From Chloroflexota bacterium (GTDB lineage: Bacteria > Chloroflexota > Dehalococcoidia > SZUA-161 > JAUWZY01): 20,910 nt of DNA. Below, one piece after another: positions 19,952-20,910 of the stretch (the first letter of the stretch is position 1; every line of letters starts with the position of its first letter). Position numbers and translations under genes: made by a program. Location of the stretch: assembly GCA_030615045.1 (NCBI GenBank), contig JAUWZY010000006.1:1-20910 (forward strand), in the 5' to 3' direction. A model generated the notes under the pieces. The model was given only the letters and a program-made list of their open reading frames with translations. It ran no database searches and had not been told where the DNA came from.

Positions 19952-20910
19952 CTATCCCTCCTTTGCCTTTTGTTGCAGCTCGTAGAGCTTGGTAATGGCC
20001 TCCAGCGGGGTCATGAAGGAGATATCTAATTTCTCCAACTCTTCAAGGACAGCGGGCATGGCTGCGAAGAGGGCGAGCTGCTCCGCTGGCAGCTCTCTTC
20101 TGGGGCGGCGGGCTCCTTTTCGTTCTCCCCTTCGCCGCCCCTCCTCACTCTCGCTTTCAAGCTCGGTCAGGATATCCTGAGCCCGGCTCAGCACCGGGCG
20201 GGGCAATCCGGCAAGCTGCGCCACATGGATGCCATAACTCTTGTCAGCGCCGCCGGGGATGATCTTGCGCAGGAAGACAACCTTGCCCCCTTCCTCGGAG
20301 ACGGCGACATTGAAGTTCTTGACCCTCGGCAGGTAGCTCGCCAGCTCCACCAACTCATGATAATGGGTGGCGAACAGGGTCTTTGAGCCGAGCTTGGGGT
20401 GATTGTGGATGTATTCGGCGACGGCGCGGGCGATGGAAAGCCCGTCATAGGTGCTGGTGCCGCGCCCGATCTCATCAAGGATGATCAAGGATTTGGGGGT
20501 GGCATTGTTGAGGATATTCGCCGTCTCCACTATCTCCACCATAAACGTCGACCGCCCGGTGGCGATTTCATCCACCAGCCCAACTCTGGTGAAGATGCGA
20601 TCCACCAGCCCGATAGTAGCTGAGTCAGCGGGGACAAAGCTCCCGATCTGGGCCAGGAGCACGATGAGCGCCACCTGCCTTAGGTAAGTCGATTTGCCGG
20701 ACATATTGGGTCCGGTGAGGATGATGAGCTGGCAATCTTGATTGGAGAGACAGGTATCATTGGGGACAAAGCCCTCATCAGTTAGCACGCGCTCCACTAC
20801 AGGATGGCGCCCGGCCAAAATCTCGATGGCGTCACCTTGAGTCAAGTCGGGTCTGGTGTAGCTATTGCGCACCGCTAACTCAGCGAAAGTGGAGAGGACA
20901 TCGATTTGAG
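19952..20910 (-). CDS. mutS: DNA mismatch repair protein MutS, C-terminal part (runs off window)
   Basis: The frame is open to the window edge; residues before the valine at 20872 read QIDVLSTFAELAVRNSYTRP, so the gene continues upstream. What remains is the ATPase domain and tail. Walker A is GPNMSGKST, followed by a Q-loop region and the signature STFMVEIVETANIL. Walker B is LIILDEIGRGTSTYDG, and the His switch is FATHYHEL. The ending has GIHVAQLAGLPRPVLSRAQDIL, a charged linker (EGRRRGERKGARRPRR) and the tail helix DISFMTPLEAITKLYELQQKAKEG. MutS recognises mismatches with MutL, encoded 1 kb downstream. The last 45 bases are duplicated at 19579-19625. Confidence 0.96.
   Translation of the reverse strand, partial: QIDVLSTFAELAVRNSYTRPDLTQGDAIEILAGRHPVVERVLTDEGFVPNDTCLSNQDCQLIILTGPNMSGKSTYLRQVALIVLLAQIGSFVPADSATIGLVDRIFTRVGLVDEIATGRSTFMVEIVETANILNNATPKSLIILDEIGRGTSTYDGLSIARAVAEYIHNHPKLGSKTLFATHYHELVELASYLPRVKNFNVAVSEEGGKVVFLRKIIPGGADKSYGIHVAQLAGLPRPVLSRAQDILTELESESEEGRRRGERKGARRPRRELPAEQLALFAAMPAVLEELEKLDISFMTPLEAITKLYELQQKAKEG
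19957..20003 (-). repeat. mutS 3' end (direct repeat, copy A)
   Basis: This is the copy inside the intact mutS frame, in the same orientation as copy B and 378 bp from it. It includes the GGAGG that serves the small acidic ORF. Confidence 0.92.

Noticed and set aside
1..20910. CRISPR array, insertion sequence or tRNA genes
   Set aside because: No regularly spaced repeats, transposase motifs or cloverleaf sequences were found; the only repeat of note is the mutS tail pair.

Overview
The window looks like a bacterial chromosome segment, most plausibly from an uncultured anaerobic member of the Chloroflexota (Dehalococcoidia-like). The reasons are a bacterial-type acetyl-CoA synthase cluster sitting beside several genes more often met in archaea (archaemetzincin, THEP1-type NTPase, MTH1187-type thiamine-binding protein, TreT trehalose synthase), with mutL/mutS and the tsaE-tsaB pair in bacterial form. 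The taxonomic call is inference from gene content; no rRNA or other decisive marker is present.

Layout. Positions 1-430 hold the 3' end of smpB and the complete tmRNA gene ssrA with its terminator; the smpB frame has no stop before ssrA and runs into it. From 511 come a thiamine-binding protein, a stand-alone J-domain protein, a XerC/D-type tyrosine recombinase and a small ferredoxin-like-sized protein, all on the plus strand. A minus-strand treT (2584-3828) is divergent from a 54-residue four-cysteine protein (3956-4120). A minus-strand pair encodes enoyl-CoA hydratase and 3-hydroxyacyl-CoA dehydrogenase (4140-5769). A tightly packed plus-strand operon follows: thiL, tsaE, tsaB, THEP1 NTPase, archaemetzincin and ndk (5889-9527), overlapping the convergent rsfS at its end.

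From 10005 a stress-protein-like gene leads the Wood-Ljungdahl carbonyl-branch operon: acsB (acetyl-CoA synthase), acsD and acsC (corrinoid iron-sulfur protein), cooC/acsF (nickel-insertion ATPase), a YciI-family gene and acsE (methyltransferase). AcsE moves the methyl group from methyl-tetrahydrofolate to AcsCD, and AcsB joins it to CO and CoA. The CO dehydrogenase gene acsA is not in the window. AcsB carries C-G-Y-C-E-C where the canonical distal-nickel motif is C-G-C.

The right end is minus strand: mutS (running off the window), a small acidic ORF, a membrane protein and mutL. The small acidic ORF lies in a 378-bp interval bounded by two 47-bp direct repeats, one of which is the mutS 3' end. 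The mutS and mutL genes are therefore separated by what looks like an inserted or duplicated cassette.

The observations most worth a second look are the altered acetyl-CoA synthase nickel motif, the smpB reading frame running into ssrA, the repeat-bounded cassette behind mutS, the insertion in AcsE, and a thiL promoter placed for a leaderless transcript.
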